A stretch of DNA of 64,000 nt from Brevibacillus massiliensis (GCF_000311785.1 NZ_HE978542.1:140178-204177), one strand, 5' to 3'; shown: positions 24,167 to 34,478, numbered from the stretch's first letter. The notes: generated by a model from the sequence alone, not told the origin. Numbers and translations: made by a program.

Positions 24167-24958
24167 CTAGAGAACCCCGAATTGTTCATCGCGCAGATTG
24201 GTGATGAACATGTGCCCCGGAGCATGGGTAATCATGATTTCCGGCTTGGACTGCATGGCCACGGCTTGCGGTGTCACACCACAGGCCCAAAAGACAGGAA
24301 CCTCTCCGCCCTGAATCGGCACCGGGTCGCCAAAATCAGGCCGGTCGATCGCCTGAATCCCGATTGCCCCCGGGTCTCCGATATGAACAGGAGCGCCGTG
24401 AACCGCCGGGAAACGCGAGGTCACCTGAACGGCGCGCACGACTTGTTCCTGGGGAACAGGCCGCATGCTCACCACCATCGGTCCGGCAAACCGGCCCGCG
24501 CTCTTGCATTCGATGTTGGTGACGTACATGGGGACATTGCAGTCCTGCTCGATGTGCCGCACCGGAATCCCGTTTTCCAGTAACGCCTTCTCAAAAGTGA
24601 AGCTGCAGCCGAGCAAAAAAGCAACCATGTCCTCCCGCCACAGATGCTCGATGCTGGTTACTTCCTCCGTTAATTCCCCGTGCCTGTACACGCGGTATTT
24701 TGGCAGGTCGGTGAGCAGGCTCGCATCAGGGGCAACGAGCGACGGTACGGGCGACCCGGGATCCGTTACGTCCAGGACCGGACACGGTTTGGGATTCCGC
24801 TGGCAGAACAATAAGAAGTCAAATGCGAGCGACCGGGGCAAAATGGCCAGGTTCGCCTGGGTGTATCCCTTGGCCATTCCAGCCGTCGGTTTTTGCCAGC
24901 GCTGTTCTCTCATCCATTGGCGAGCTTCTTGCGGTTTCAGTTCTGCGATGGAAGTCAT
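24167..24958 (-). CDS. ycsI: YcsI/DUF1445-family putative hydro-lyase
   Basis: 263 aa of the DUF1445 family (often annotated putative hydro-lyase, related to D-glutamate cyclase). Recognisable blocks are MAKGYTQANLAILP, EDMVAFLLGCSFTFEKAL, and GDPGAIGIQAIDRPDFGDP, ending with FWACGVTPQAVAM. D-glutamate cyclases convert D-glutamate to 5-oxo-D-proline, so a role beside 5-oxoprolinase is sensible. It is preserved next to ycsG and pxpA as in Bacillus subtilis. A GGGAGGATACC site precedes the ATG. Confidence 0.88.
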   Translation of the reverse strand: MTSIAELKPQEARQWMREQRWQKPTAGMAKGYTQANLAILPRSLAFDFLLFCQRNPKPCPVLDVTDPGSPVPSLVAPDASLLTDLPKYRVYRHGELTEEVTSIEHLWREDMVAFLLGCSFTFEKALLENGIPVRHIEQDCNVPMYVTNIECKSAGRFAGPMVVSMRPVPQEQVVRAVQVTSRFPAVHGAPVHIGDPGAIGIQAIDRPDFGDPVPIQGGEVPVFWACGVTPQAVAMQSKPEIMITHAPGHMFITNLRDEQFGVL

Positions 24959-25045
24959 ATGTGGTATCCTCCCTTTTGTTCATCGAATCGATAAGGCCGC
25001 AGGACGACTTGACGCGGCCCTGCGGCCGGTTCAAGCCATCCACCA

Positions 25046-26233
25046 TTACAGCATCAATTTGGGCAATTCATTGATCAGCGTATAGATGCTCATACAAGCC
25101 ATGGCGGCGACGACGATCCCGCCGAAAACCGCCATCCAAAGCGGGTGCTGGTAATCCCCGACAATCTTTTTCCGATAGGCGGCAATCAACATGACTCCGA
25201 GTGTAATCGGCAGAATCAGTCCATTCAGGGCACCTACCAGGACGAGGATCTTGACCGGGCGGCCGACAATGAGAAAGACAAGTGTAGAAATGGCAATAAA
25301 ACCGATGATGATCCATTTGTGAGCCTGTTCGATTTTCGGATGGAAGGTGCGAATGAATGAAACGGACGTGTAGGCACAGCCGACGACGGATGTAACGGCA
25401 GCGGCCCACATCACAATCCCGAAAATCTTGTACCCGATGCTGCCCGCAGCCAGTTGGAAAACCGAAGCCGGCGGGTTGGCCGGGTCCAGCACCAGTCCTT
25501 GCGCAACAACGCCCAAAGCAGCCAAAAACAGGAATATCCGCATCACGGAAGCGATGGCGATCCCGGAAACAGAGCTTCTGGTTACTTCCGGCAGAGAAGC
25601 GGCTCCCTTCACTCCCGCATCCAACAGGCGGTGGCCCCCCGCAAACGTAATGTATCCGCCAACCGTTCCGCCGACCAGTGTGACGATCGCCAAAATGTCG
25701 ATGGAGTCCGGCACAAACGTTTTGATCACCGCTTCCCCTACCGGCGGCCCTGATGTAATCGCGACGTATAAAGTAAGGAGAATCATGACAAAGCCCATGA
25801 GCTGCGCAAAGCGGTCCATCAGTTTCCCCGCTTCCCGAACGAGAAAAATGCAGATCGCGATAATCGCACTGGCCAGCGCACCCGTTTCCGCGGAGATGCC
25901 GAACAGCACATTGAGTCCAAGGCCGGCTCCAGCCACATTTCCAATGTTAAAGGCAAGACCGCCCATCACGACCAAAAGCGCAACCAGATAGCCCATGCCG
26001 GGCAGCACCATGTTGGCGATATCCTGGGCCCTTTTTTCCGAGACGGCGATAATGCGCCATACGTTCATTTGCGCCCCGATATCCAGCAGGATGGACATGA
26101 GGATGACAAAGCCGAAACTGGCGGCCAATTTTTCCGTAAAAACGGTCGTCTGTGTAAGAAAGCCCGGACCGATCGCTGATGTCGCCATCAGGAAGGCGGC
26201 CCCCAAAAGTATGCTCCACCGTGATTGTTTCAT
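25046..26233 (-). CDS. ycsG: Nramp-like transporter (YcsG)
   Basis: 395 aa with about 11 transmembrane segments and the Nramp start ATSAIGPGFLTQTTVFTEKL. The classical metal motif DPGN is not conserved: the first helix has AIGPGF instead. That suggests a substrate other than a divalent metal. Its constant location beside pxpA makes pyroglutamate or another operon metabolite a possible cargo (inference). It follows pxpA by 23 bases. Confidence 0.85.
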   Translation of the reverse strand: MKQSRWSILLGAAFLMATSAIGPGFLTQTTVFTEKLAASFGFVILMSILLDIGAQMNVWRIIAVSEKRAQDIANMVLPGMGYLVALLVVMGGLAFNIGNVAGAGLGLNVLFGISAETGALASAIIAICIFLVREAGKLMDRFAQLMGFVMILLTLYVAITSGPPVGEAVIKTFVPDSIDILAIVTLVGGTVGGYITFAGGHRLLDAGVKGAASLPEVTRSSVSGIAIASVMRIFLFLAALGVVAQGLVLDPANPPASVFQLAAGSIGYKIFGIVMWAAAVTSVVGCAYTSVSFIRTFHPKIEQAHKWIIIGFIAISTLVFLIVGRPVKILVLVGALNGLILPITLGVMLIAAYRKKIVGDYQHPLWMAVFGGIVVAAMACMSIYTLINELPKLML

Positions 26234-26256
26234 ATGACTTCCCCTTTGTCTTTACG

Positions 26257-27018
26257 TTAAAGTGACATGGCTCTTACTTCGATTCCGGCCGTTTCAAGAG
26301 TCTCCCGAATGCGCCGCGCAAAAGCCAAAGCGTGCACCCCGTCACCGTGTATGCAGACCGTCTCCGCTTTAATCGTAAAGTCGCTTCCCTGTCGCGTAGA
26401 CACCTTGCCTTCTTTGATCATCCGGATCACCTGCCCCGCAGCTTCCTCATCGCTGGTAATCAGCGCATCCGGCCGGCTTCGCGGCGTGAGCGTGCCGTCT
26501 TGCTGGTACGTGCGATCTGCGAATACTTCGCTTTTCGTCCTCAGTCCGATTTTTTCCGCCTGTTCGATCAGCTGACTGCCGGCGAGTCCCACCAGATACA
26601 ATTCCGGATTGACCCGGTATACCGCTTCCGCGATCGCGCGAGCCAGCTCAGCCTTGGCGGCTGCCATGTTGTACAAGGCCCCATGCGGTTTTACATGCTG
26701 CATCACCCCTCCTTCCGATTGGACAAAACCTTGCAAGGCCCCTACTTGATATACGACCAAATCGTATGCCTCCTCGGCAGAAACAGCCATGTTTCGCCTG
26801 CCAAAACCCTGCAGGTCGGGAAGGCCGGGGTGAGCGCCGATTTTCACATCGTTTGCAAGTGCCAGCTTGACAGTCTTCCGCATGGTGGCTGGATCACCTG
26901 CGTGGAAACCGCAGGCGATATTGGCGGATGTGACGTATGCCAGAATTGCCTCATCATTTCCCAGCCGATACACACCAAAGCTTTCTCCCATGTCGCAATT
27001 CAAATCGACGTGATACAT
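26257..27018 (-). CDS. pxpA: 5-oxoprolinase subunit A (LamB/YcsF family)
   Basis: 253 aa. PxpA forms, with PxpB and PxpC, the ATP-dependent bacterial 5-oxoprolinase that opens 5-oxo-L-proline to L-glutamate. The family start [17 protein letters not shown] and the blocks [29 protein letters not shown] and [12 protein letters not shown] are intact. Length matches. It is third of the three subunits in this operon, 11 bases after pxpC. The damage-repair role of this enzyme is removal of spontaneously formed pyroglutamate. Confidence 0.96.
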   Translation of the reverse strand: MYHVDLNCDMGESFGVYRLGNDEAILAYVTSANIACGFHAGDPATMRKTVKLALANDVKIGAHPGLPDLQGFGRRNMAVSAEEAYDLVVYQVGALQGFVQSEGGVMQHVKPHGALYNMAAAKAELARAIAEAVYRVNPELYLVGLAGSQLIEQAEKIGLRTKSEVFADRTYQQDGTLTPRSRPDALITSDEEAAGQVIRMIKEGKVSTRQGSDFTIKAETVCIHGDGVHALAFARRIRETLETAGIEVRAMSL

Positions 27019-27029
27019 GTTTGTCCCTC

Positions 27030-28007
27030 CTATGTGTATTTGAGCAAAATGCCTGTTTTCAACTGGCGAATCTCGTTTTCCCTCGCCATCAGAAGCCGTT
27101 CCGCTTCTTCACGGCTGATTTCCGCAAAGCGGAGGGTTTCGCCCGGCTTTGTCTGCGCCATCAACGGCAAATCGACAGTGGCGACCTGGGCGATTTTCGG
27201 ATAGCCGCCCGTAGTCTGCCTGTCAGCCAAGAGCACGATCGGCTTTCCCTCAGGCGGGACTTGTACCGTGCCGAAAGCGACGGCTTCCGAGATCAACTCT
27301 TTCTGCTCGATCAGCTCCAGCAACGGACCGTCCAGCCGATAGCCCATGCGGTCGGACTGCGGTGTAACGCGATACGGTTCGGATAAAAAGGAACGGCGGC
27401 TTTCCTCCGTAAACCAGTCCCACTGATTGCCCCGCATGACGCGAACGCAGGGACTCACAGAATAAGGCGGGAGCATTTCGCCTGTCACTCCCCAATCAGC
27501 CGTTGCGAACGCAGCCCCGTGTAACCGGCCGGCCAATTGATCGGCAATAAGTCCTCCCAGCCAAGTTGGCTCCCCTGAGGCAAGCTCGTCTCCCGCCCGC
27601 AGGCCGCGCCCCTGGAAACCGCCAATGCCGGCACGCAAATAAGTAGACCGGCTGTCCATCACCCGGGGAACACTCCACCCCCCTGCGATGGCGAGGTAGG
27701 CTCTCGCACCCGATCGGCAATAGCCAAAATGAAGGATGCTCCCTTTTTTGAGGTAAATCGGCTTCCACAAGGGCACCGGGATTCCTTCGACAGACGGGGA
27801 CAAATCGCCTCCACAGATGGAGATCAGCGCAGCTTCCCGAAATTCCATGATCGCCCCTTTCAGCGTCATTTCCAAAGTGGCCTCGGTCTCTTCGTTGCCA
27901 ACGAGCAAATTGGCAGTGCGGTGGGCGAACGGATCCATCGCCCCGCTCGCAATCACTCCATACTTTTGAAATCCAAAGCGGCCACTATCCTGTACAGAAG
28001 TTAACAA
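27030..28007 (-). CDS. pxpC: 5-oxoprolinase subunit C (KipA family)
   Basis: 325 aa, biotin-dependent-carboxyltransferase-like fold of the KipA/PxpC family. It shows [22 protein letters not shown] at the start, YLAIAGGW in the middle and [16 protein letters not shown] near the C terminus. In Bacillus subtilis KipA also counteracts the KinA inhibitor KipI, so these subunits can link nitrogen status to sporulation. It lies between pxpB and pxpA with short gaps. Confidence 0.95.
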   Translation of the reverse strand: MLTSVQDSGRFGFQKYGVIASGAMDPFAHRTANLLVGNEETEATLEMTLKGAIMEFREAALISICGGDLSPSVEGIPVPLWKPIYLKKGSILHFGYCRSGARAYLAIAGGWSVPRVMDSRSTYLRAGIGGFQGRGLRAGDELASGEPTWLGGLIADQLAGRLHGAAFATADWGVTGEMLPPYSVSPCVRVMRGNQWDWFTEESRRSFLSEPYRVTPQSDRMGYRLDGPLLELIEQKELISEAVAFGTVQVPPEGKPIVLLADRQTTGGYPKIAQVATVDLPLMAQTKPGETLRFAEISREEAERLLMARENEIRQLKTGILLKYT

Positions 28008-28030
28008 TCCCGGATGAATGACACGAATGC

Positions 28031-28774
28031 TTATGATGATCCCTCCTTGAAGCAGCGGAATTCCTCAATGGAAATCGGCACAAAGCGAACCCGATCTCCC
28101 GCTCGCAGCAGGCTGGGCGGATTGTCCTCAGGCCGGAACAGCCGCAGCGGGGTCCTGCCGATAATTTGCCAGCCGCCCGGCGTCTCCATGGGATAGATCC
28201 CGGTCTGGTTTCCCGCGATCCCGACAGAGCCGGCGGGAATGGACAAGCGGGGAGATTTTCGGCGCGGAGTGGCAATCCGTTCCGACATGCCGCCAATATA
28301 AGGAAAACCGGGGGCAAATCCGATCATGTAGATCAGGTAATCTCCCCCTGCATGAATCTCGATCACTTCCTGTTCGCTCAGTTGATGCAGCCGGGCCACT
28401 TCTCCCAGGTCAGGACCCAGTTCTCCGCCGTAACAAACCGGAATGTCAACGGTCCGTCCCGCTTCCTCGCTTTCAAGTACTGCCTGGTCCAGTCGATCTT
28501 GAATCAGGTGGCAGCAGACTTGATAGGGGGAGCAGGAGTCTTGTTCCAGATCCGCGGGTCCAAAACTCTTGTACCAGTCGTACAACTCCATCGGGTTATA
28601 AAAGATCGTAATGGTCGTATAGGCCGGGATGTATTCTACCATCCCTGGCAGGGACTGCCTGTCCAGCATCGCGGAAACCCGCCTTACTTGCCGGTATGCT
28701 TCCAGACTCATCGCCGTGCCGAACTGCACGACTACTGCCTGATCGCCCAATGGTTGAAACGTGGCCTCCATCAT
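28031..28774 (-). CDS. pxpB: 5-oxoprolinase subunit B (KipI family)
   Basis: 247 aa. It shows the cyclophilin-like KipI/PxpB layout: FQPLGDQAVVVQFG, EYIPAYTTITIFYNP, and MIGFAPGFPYIGGM with the conserved closing GGWQIIGRTPLRLF. The frame is open to 28873, but AAAGGAGAGGGG before ATGATG at 28774 sets the start, and the second ATG overlaps the kipR stop. In Bacillus subtilis the homologue KipI inhibits the sporulation kinase KinA; here both roles are possible. Confidence 0.95.
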   Translation of the reverse strand: MMEATFQPLGDQAVVVQFGTAMSLEAYRQVRRVSAMLDRQSLPGMVEYIPAYTTITIFYNPMELYDWYKSFGPADLEQDSCSPYQVCCHLIQDRLDQAVLESEEAGRTVDIPVCYGGELGPDLGEVARLHQLSEQEVIEIHAGGDYLIYMIGFAPGFPYIGGMSERIATPRRKSPRLSIPAGSVGIAGNQTGIYPMETPGGWQIIGRTPLRLFRPEDNPPSLLRAGDRVRFVPISIEEFRCFKEGSS

Positions 28775-29544
28775 GCCCCTCTCCTTTCTCCGCGTGACCA
28801 CCCCAGCTTCTCCGAGATTTCTTTGGCTGCGGCTACTGTTTTTTCGATGTAAAAAGGCAATTTCTCGTCGCAAAAACGATTTTCCGGTCCCACGATGCTC
28901 AGACCTGCGACAACGCGTCCGGAGTGGTCGAAAATAGGCGCCCCCACTGCCGACGTGAAGTTGTAAAGTTCAGAGTGGCTGACCGTATAGCCGTTTGCCC
29001 GATCCTCCGCGATCTTTCTGCGCAATTGCTCAAGATCCGTAATCGTATTGTCAGCAATGGGCTCCAATTTTACCTGGCTCAGGTAGGCTTTTAACTCTTC
29101 TTCCGGCATGTAGGTCAATAAAATGCGCGGGCACGCCCCTCCGTACAGGGGAGCACGCCGTCCAATGGCCGTGTAGACGCGCACCGGTTCAGTCGTATCC
29201 ACTTTCTCCACGTAGATCGCCTCATTGCCGTCTCTGACGATCAGGTTGACGGCTTCCCCGATCTCTTTTCCAAGCCGCTGCATGACAGGCAGTGATACCT
29301 TCCGAATATCCAATCGTTCGGAAAGAGCGTGTGCAAATTGTAAAAAGACCAATCCCAATTCATAGGCGCCGTCCGCAGTCCTCCGAACAAATCCTGTCTC
29401 TTCCAGGGAACAGAGCATCCGATACGCCGATGTCTTCGGTTGACCGGACAACTTGACGATCTGCGGCAAGGAAAGATTGGGATGTGAGAGAAACAGCCGC
29501 AATAATTCCGCTGCTTTCATCACCGTACTGTTTGTTTCAGACAC
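28771..29544 (-). CDS. kipR: IclR-family regulator (KipR-like)
   Basis: 257 aa. The N-terminal winged helix (LSLPQIVKLSGQPKTSAYRML) and the C-terminal GAF-like IclR effector domain (LGKEIGEAVNLIVRDG, TVSHSELYNFTSAVGAPIFD) are complete. The open frame extends to 29658, but GGAGG lies 8 bases before a GTG at 29544, which gives the family's usual length. It heads the pxpB-pxpC-pxpA-ycsG-ycsI-permease operon. In Bacillus subtilis KipR represses this cluster. Confidence 0.92.
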   Translation of the reverse strand: MSETNSTVMKAAELLRLFLSHPNLSLPQIVKLSGQPKTSAYRMLCSLEETGFVRRTADGAYELGLVFLQFAHALSERLDIRKVSLPVMQRLGKEIGEAVNLIVRDGNEAIYVEKVDTTEPVRVYTAIGRRAPLYGGACPRILLTYMPEEELKAYLSQVKLEPIADNTITDLEQLRRKIAEDRANGYTVSHSELYNFTSAVGAPIFDHSGRVVAGLSIVGPENRFCDEKLPFYIEKTVAAAKEISEKLGWSRGERRGA

Positions 29545-29682
29545 CGCACCATCCTCCGTTCCGATGTTCGGAACTACTGTTCCGTTTTGTTTGTTCTTTC
29601 CCTGATTATAAATCTCTTTCGAATAAAACGACAATACTAAATTTTCCCTCCCCCGCATAGAAGCCCCTGCCGGGCAGATGTA

Positions 29683-29726
29683 GAAAAAGGCACAGGCTGT
29701 TGAAAAAGTCGACAGCCTGTGCCTTG
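29683..29726 (-). terminator. Intrinsic terminator of fda
   Basis: Perfect 14-base stem AAGGCACAGGCTGT / ACAGCCTGTGCCTT, then TTTC on the minus strand. It sits between fda and kipR. Confidence 0.85.
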
Positions 29727-29756
29727 ATCGGCATGTTTACGTTGATTCAGCCAGGA

Positions 29757-30644
29757 TCAGGTGATGGATGCTTCATAAATGGACTTAACGGATTGGGACA
29801 GCACCGTGTTAAATTCTTCGTCTGTTTGCTGGGCAGTCAACCCCTCTGACAAGGCACGTGAAAAGCTGGCGATTAAGCCGTGATTACGGGCCAGTTTTTC
29901 GTTTGCTTCGTTTCGGTCATATCCGCCGGACAGAGCTACAACCCTTAGGACATGCGGATCGTCCATCAAATCGCGATAAAAATCATCCTCTGTGGGAATG
30001 GAAAGCTTCAGCATGATTTTTTCGTCCTGATCCAGAGTGGACAGCTGTTTGAATATCTCATCTTTTAATATTTGCTCCGATTGCTTCTTGTCCGTACTAT
30101 AAATATCGACCTCAGGCTCGATAATCGGAACGAGCCCCATCGCCAAGATTTGTTTGCCAACTTCGAACTGCTGCTCCACTACTTTCCGAATTCCTTCCGG
30201 GTTGGCTTCTTTAATCACCGAGCGCATTTTTGTCCCAAAAATATTTTTTTCAATCGCCCGCTTCAACAGGCTGTTCAAATCAGGAATCGGCTTCATGAGT
30301 TGAACGCCGTTTTCGAGCTCGGCGAGCCCTTTGTCCACCTTTAAAAAAGGCACAATGCCCTTCTTCTCCCAAAGATAATCAGCGGTAAAATGCTGATCAA
30401 TCGTGCGGTCCATGGTGTTTTCAAATAAGATGGCGCCCAAGATATACTGCGCATCAAATGCCGGACTCGTGATGATCCGCTTTCTCATTTCGTGAATCAA
30501 TTCGAACATCTCTTCGTCATTGGAGTAGCTGTCTTCCTTGATGCCGTACTGCCGAAGCGCCTTTGGCGTGCTTCCGCCGCTCTGGTCCAACGCTGCGATA
30601 AAACCCTTTCCCGTATGAATTCGATCCATTTGTTCCTTTTTCAA
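29757..30644 (-). CDS. fda: Class I fructose-bisphosphate aldolase
   Basis: 295 aa aldolase that splits fructose-1,6-bisphosphate using a Schiff-base lysine. It has [14 protein letters not shown] near the start, PFLKVDKG, and the active lysine in KIMLKLSIP (about residue 215). This matches the staphylococcal/bacillar class I type. The start is a TTG at 30644, 9 bases after AAGGAG. The coding sequence is visibly richer in A and T than its neighbours. It lies between the mannose operon and the PxpABC operon, with its own terminator. Confidence 0.94.
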   Translation of the reverse strand: MKKEQMDRIHTGKGFIAALDQSGGSTPKALRQYGIKEDSYSNDEEMFELIHEMRKRIITSPAFDAQYILGAILFENTMDRTIDQHFTADYLWEKKGIVPFLKVDKGLAELENGVQLMKPIPDLNSLLKRAIEKNIFGTKMRSVIKEANPEGIRKVVEQQFEVGKQILAMGLVPIIEPEVDIYSTDKKQSEQILKDEIFKQLSTLDQDEKIMLKLSIPTEDDFYRDLMDDPHVLRVVALSGGYDRNEANEKLARNHGLIASFSRALSEGLTAQQTDEEFNTVLSQSVKSIYEASIT

Positions 30645-30850
30645 TGATAGTTCTCCTTCCTCGTCGTGGAATGAATGATCTCAAACCCGGTACCGCTTTG
30701 AACCAACCACTTGCTTACGGATTCCAACTGAAACCATCCGTGACGCTACCTTTATTGTACAATAATGACACTGTCTAAGCACTGTTCATTCAGGAGAAAT
30801 CTCTTACTGCGCCACCTTGGCGTTCAAGACAGAAAAAACTCACGAACCAG

Positions 30851-31897
30851 TCAGATTCCCAACCTTTCGATAATTTCCTCCAGCTTAATCTCAACATAGC
30901 ACATGGACGTGTCGGCCGCCCCGTAGTAGATTTTGACCTTGTCCTCTTCATATAGCGCTCCGCAGCTAAAGATGACATTGCCAAAAAAACCTTCCACCTC
31001 ATAGTCCGCTTCCGGTTTCATAATCGGCTGCTCGCAGCGCGCTACCACACGCCAGGGCTGATCCGTATCCAGCAAAACGGCTCCCAGACAATACCGGTTT
31101 TGATGATCGGAGCCGTGATAGATTTCCAACCACCCCTGATCCAGCTTGATCGGAACACAGCTGGCCCCGATTCTTGCTTCGTCCCACATCCCTTCCCGGC
31201 ATCCCATCACGATCCGGTGGTTCCCCCAACACAACAAGTCGGGGGATTCCGCCAGCCAAATGCTCGGCTTGCCGAATGAAGAGCTTGACGGGCGATGGAG
31301 GGCGTAGTACTTTCCATGGATCTTTTGCGGGAAGATCGTGATGTTTTTACTATCCGGTTGGAAGATTACGCCTTCCCGATGAATCGATACAAAATCCTTT
31401 GTCGACGCCAAACAGGTCGTAATCCCGAGATTGGACACCGCTGAATAATTGATGTAGTACGTATCGTCTATGCGGGTGATCCGGCAGTCTTCGATCCCGT
31501 AAATTTCATATTGATTCTCTGGAAACAGTGCAGGTCGGTCATCAATCGTAAAGTGAATCCCGTCTTTGCTCCGGGCGATTCTCAGATACGAAATGGAGGT
31601 CAGAAGAGAGCCGGTAGGAGTGCCTACCCCCCTCGCATCAGAAAAGTCGTATCCGGGCAGTCCTTTTTCCAATCGATTGACATCAACTGCGTCTTTTTGC
31701 AGATTGTAGAAGGGAGTCAGACAGTATCTCGGGTCATCCTGCGGCGGCCTTTCGGCAACCCGCAGCAGCAGCAGGATCTCATCGCCGTACCGCATCACGC
31801 CTGCATTGAAAACTCCGATGACTTCGTAATCCTTAATATACGGCGGTATGTCAGACGGCTTGATAATCGGGTTCCGATCAGATCGATAAACTGCCAT
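30851..31897 (-). CDS. GH130 glycoside phosphorylase (beta-mannoside phosphorylase-like)
   Basis: 348 aa five-bladed beta-propeller of GH130, which splits beta-mannosides with phosphate to release mannose-1-phosphate. It shows NPIIKPSDIPPY, FNAGVMRYGDEILLLLRV, and EDCRITRIDDTYYINYSA with the catalytic aspartate, then GASCVPIKLDQGWLEIYHG. No signal peptide, so it works inside the cell. The exact linkage (beta-1,2 or beta-1,4) cannot be read. It is the last gene of the mannose operon and overlaps manA by a few bases. GAGAGGG precedes the ATG at 31897. Confidence 0.9.
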   Translation of the reverse strand: MAVYRSDRNPIIKPSDIPPYIKDYEVIGVFNAGVMRYGDEILLLLRVAERPPQDDPRYCLTPFYNLQKDAVDVNRLEKGLPGYDFSDARGVGTPTGSLLTSISYLRIARSKDGIHFTIDDRPALFPENQYEIYGIEDCRITRIDDTYYINYSAVSNLGITTCLASTKDFVSIHREGVIFQPDSKNITIFPQKIHGKYYALHRPSSSSFGKPSIWLAESPDLLCWGNHRIVMGCREGMWDEARIGASCVPIKLDQGWLEIYHGSDHQNRYCLGAVLLDTDQPWRVVARCEQPIMKPEADYEVEGFFGNVIFSCGALYEEDKVKIYYGAADTSMCYVEIKLEEIIERLGI

Positions 31898-31898
31898 G

Positions 31899-32954
31899 TT
31901 ACCCTCTCCATTCAATCAATGAATAGTAGGTTCTGACGATTTTCAGATGCGTCCACGCTAGGATACCGTAAGTTGGCAGGGTGCCGGGAACAAGTACCGC
32001 ATCCCCCCGTTGAACCGCAACAGCCGGCCTTCCTTGGCCGTAATCAATACATCCTTCCCCTTCCAGAATCACCAGAACATCCGGATTCCCCGCTCTTCCC
32101 AAAGAGCAGGTAAAGCGGCTGTTGTTCTCCATTTTTATTCGTTCTACGGTAAAAAAAGGACAGGATAACAAATGGTCGTGTGAAACGCCGTCTCTTCGGG
32201 AAATAGGGGTTATCCGGCAAAGCGGTTCCCTCTCCCCTGATCGATAATCGATCACATCGGCGGCTTGTCTGATATGTAGCTCCCGGCGGGTTCCGTTCTG
32301 ATCCAGACGATCCCAGTCGTACACCCGGTATGTCACATCGGACGTTTGCTGGATTTCCAGCAGCATTGTACCTTTGAGAATCGCATGAACCGTCCCTGCC
32401 GGAACATAAACAAGCTGATCCCGCTCAATTTTTTTTCGCTCCAAAAAAGGCTGAATGCTTTTTGCTTGCACGCTTTGCAAAAAATGATCTCGATCTTTGA
32501 AACGGTGGCCGTAGATGATCTCCGCCCCCGGGCCGGGATCTACGATATACCAGGCTTCCGTTTTTCCATAATCGTTTTCCGTCCGTTTGGCATAGTCGTC
32601 GTTCGGGTGCACCTGAACGGACAAATCATCCTGTGCCTCGATCATCTTGATCAGCAGCGGGAAGCGTTTCTGCGGCGAACGGCCGAGGTAGGCTTCAGGG
32701 AACAGCTCTGTCAATTCCGGCAAGCTCTTTCCCCGCAGCGCCCCGTTTTGCACCACGCTGACTCCGACCGGATGGGAGGATACCAGCCAATACTCCCCGA
32801 TTGGCTGATCATCCCGTACGGAAAACCATTCTTTTAGTTGATGCCCTCCCCATATCCTCTTCAAAGGCAGGGGGGTAAACTTCACTGGATACGCGTCTGT
32901 CGCTGCATCGAATTCTTTACTGGGAACTTTGGGTACTGTCGAATATATATTCAT
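31899..32954 (-). CDS. manA: Mannose-6-phosphate isomerase, class I
   Basis: 351 aa cupin-fold enzyme that interconverts fructose-6-phosphate and mannose-6-phosphate. The zinc-binding blocks are LSVQVHPNDDYAKRTEN and YVPAGTVHAILKGTMLLEIQ. The ATG at 32954 follows AGGGG by 9 bases; a TTG three codons earlier is overlapped by that site. In this operon it connects the pathway to glycolysis. It may also return mannose units freed by the GH130 enzyme. Confidence 0.95.
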   Translation of the reverse strand: MNIYSTVPKVPSKEFDAATDAYPVKFTPLPLKRIWGGHQLKEWFSVRDDQPIGEYWLVSSHPVGVSVVQNGALRGKSLPELTELFPEAYLGRSPQKRFPLLIKMIEAQDDLSVQVHPNDDYAKRTENDYGKTEAWYIVDPGPGAEIIYGHRFKDRDHFLQSVQAKSIQPFLERKKIERDQLVYVPAGTVHAILKGTMLLEIQQTSDVTYRVYDWDRLDQNGTRRELHIRQAADVIDYRSGEREPLCRITPISRRDGVSHDHLLSCPFFTVERIKMENNSRFTCSLGRAGNPDVLVILEGEGCIDYGQGRPAVAVQRGDAVLVPGTLPTYGILAWTHLKIVRTYYSLIEWRG

Positions 32955-33034
32955 GCGAATCAACCCCTGTAAAAGCTGATATGATCACATCAATGGATAT
33001 TCGAAGTCTCTTCAGTTCAGTTAAGAATTTCTGA

Positions 33035-34465
33035 TCACCATGCCACCCGAAGCTCTCTGGAAGCGGCTGTTAATGCACGCTCCACTTCCGATTTGATCCT
33101 CGCAAGCCCCGCTTCTGTCTCCGCTTCCGCCCGCAAGACCAGGATCGGCTGTGTATTGGAACTGCGGACCAGTCCCCACCCATCGGGGAACAGTACGCGC
33201 ACCCCGTCCACATCGACGATCTCATGGCTGCCTGCAAAATACGCCTTGACCTTGGAGATAATCTCAGCCTTCTCCCGTTCGTCGCAGGACACCCTCGTTT
33301 CCGGGGTGGAGAAATAGCGGGGCACGTCGGCAAACAGCGCAGACAATTCTTTTTCTGTCCGGCTCAATATTCGCAGCAGCCGACCGGCCGCGTACAGCGC
33401 ATCATCAAAGCCGTAGTACTCGTCACGGAAGAACAGATGTCCCGACATTTCTCCTGTAAACGGACAACCCCGACTGCGCATCGTGGCCTTGATGTAGGAG
33501 TGTCCCGTCCGGTGAAAAATCGGTCTCCCGCCTAATTTCTCGATTTCCTCGATGAGCGCTTTTGAGCATTTCACCTCTACCAATGCCTCACAGCCCGGAT
33601 ACCGGGGCAGGATTTCCCGCCAGAACAAGATCATTAACTGGTCGCCCCAGCGGATATTCCCTTGTTCGTCGACTACGCCCAATCTGTCGCCGTCTCCGTC
33701 AAAAGCGATTCCGATGTCCGCCTGCTCCGCTTTGACTTTCTCGATCAGATCCGCCACATTTTTGGGATCCACCGGATCCGGATGATGATGCGGAAAGCGC
33801 GGATCTGACTCACAGTACAGCTCCACTACCTGACAACCCCAAGCCCTCAAGGCCTTGGGAGCAAAGGAGGAGGCCGTGCCGTTTCCGCAATCTACGACCA
33901 CTTTTAGGTTTCTCGGCCCAAGCTGGATCTTCTCCTTGAGCATCTGCAAATAGGGACGTTCCACGTCTTCGCGACGAACGCTGCTTAGGCTGCCCTGGTG
34001 CTGACCGTCGGACCTGTCTTCTTCGTCCATCATGCGGTACATCCTCTCTCGCAGGTCCTGTATCTGTCTTCCGTAGATGGTCGAATAGTCGAGCGCAACC
34101 TTGAACCCGTTATCTTCACCGGGGTTATGGCTGGCCGTGATCATCACTCCCGACGGGGTTTGAAAATGCTCCAAGGCGTAATAAAACATCGGGGTTGTCA
34201 CTTCTCCGATATCAATCACATCGCACCCCGACTGCAGCAGCCCGGAAATGGCGGCCTGATGCAGCTGCGGGGATGACAAGCGATTGTCGTGGCCCACGAT
34301 CACTGTTCTTGACCCGGCTTCGGCGCTCTTCTCTCCGAAAGCCCTGCCGAGCAGGCGGGAAAACGAGGGAGTGATCTCCTCTCCCGCTCGCCCGCGAATG
34401 TCATATTCCCGGAACACGTGAGCCGGAATACTCTTTTCCTTGTTTGCAAGAAGACTCATCTCCAT
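33035..34465 (-). CDS. Phosphomannomutase/phosphoglucomutase
   Basis: 476 aa alpha-D-phosphohexomutase. The active phosphoserine is in GVMITASHNPGEDNG, the magnesium site is FDGDGDRLG, the sugar loop is GEMSGHLFF and the phosphate site is RSSNTQPILVLR. It interconverts mannose-6-phosphate and mannose-1-phosphate (and possibly glucose forms). AAAGGGGG precedes the ATG. It supplies mannose-1-phosphate to the nucleotidyltransferase, and could drain mannose-1-phosphate made by the GH130 enzyme back to manA. Confidence 0.94.
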   Translation of the reverse strand: MEMSLLANKEKSIPAHVFREYDIRGRAGEEITPSFSRLLGRAFGEKSAEAGSRTVIVGHDNRLSSPQLHQAAISGLLQSGCDVIDIGEVTTPMFYYALEHFQTPSGVMITASHNPGEDNGFKVALDYSTIYGRQIQDLRERMYRMMDEEDRSDGQHQGSLSSVRREDVERPYLQMLKEKIQLGPRNLKVVVDCGNGTASSFAPKALRAWGCQVVELYCESDPRFPHHHPDPVDPKNVADLIEKVKAEQADIGIAFDGDGDRLGVVDEQGNIRWGDQLMILFWREILPRYPGCEALVEVKCSKALIEEIEKLGGRPIFHRTGHSYIKATMRSRGCPFTGEMSGHLFFRDEYYGFDDALYAAGRLLRILSRTEKELSALFADVPRYFSTPETRVSCDEREKAEIISKVKAYFAGSHEIVDVDGVRVLFPDGWGLVRSSNTQPILVLRAEAETEAGLARIKSEVERALTAASRELRVAW

Positions 34466-34478
34466 ATTCCCCCTTTAC

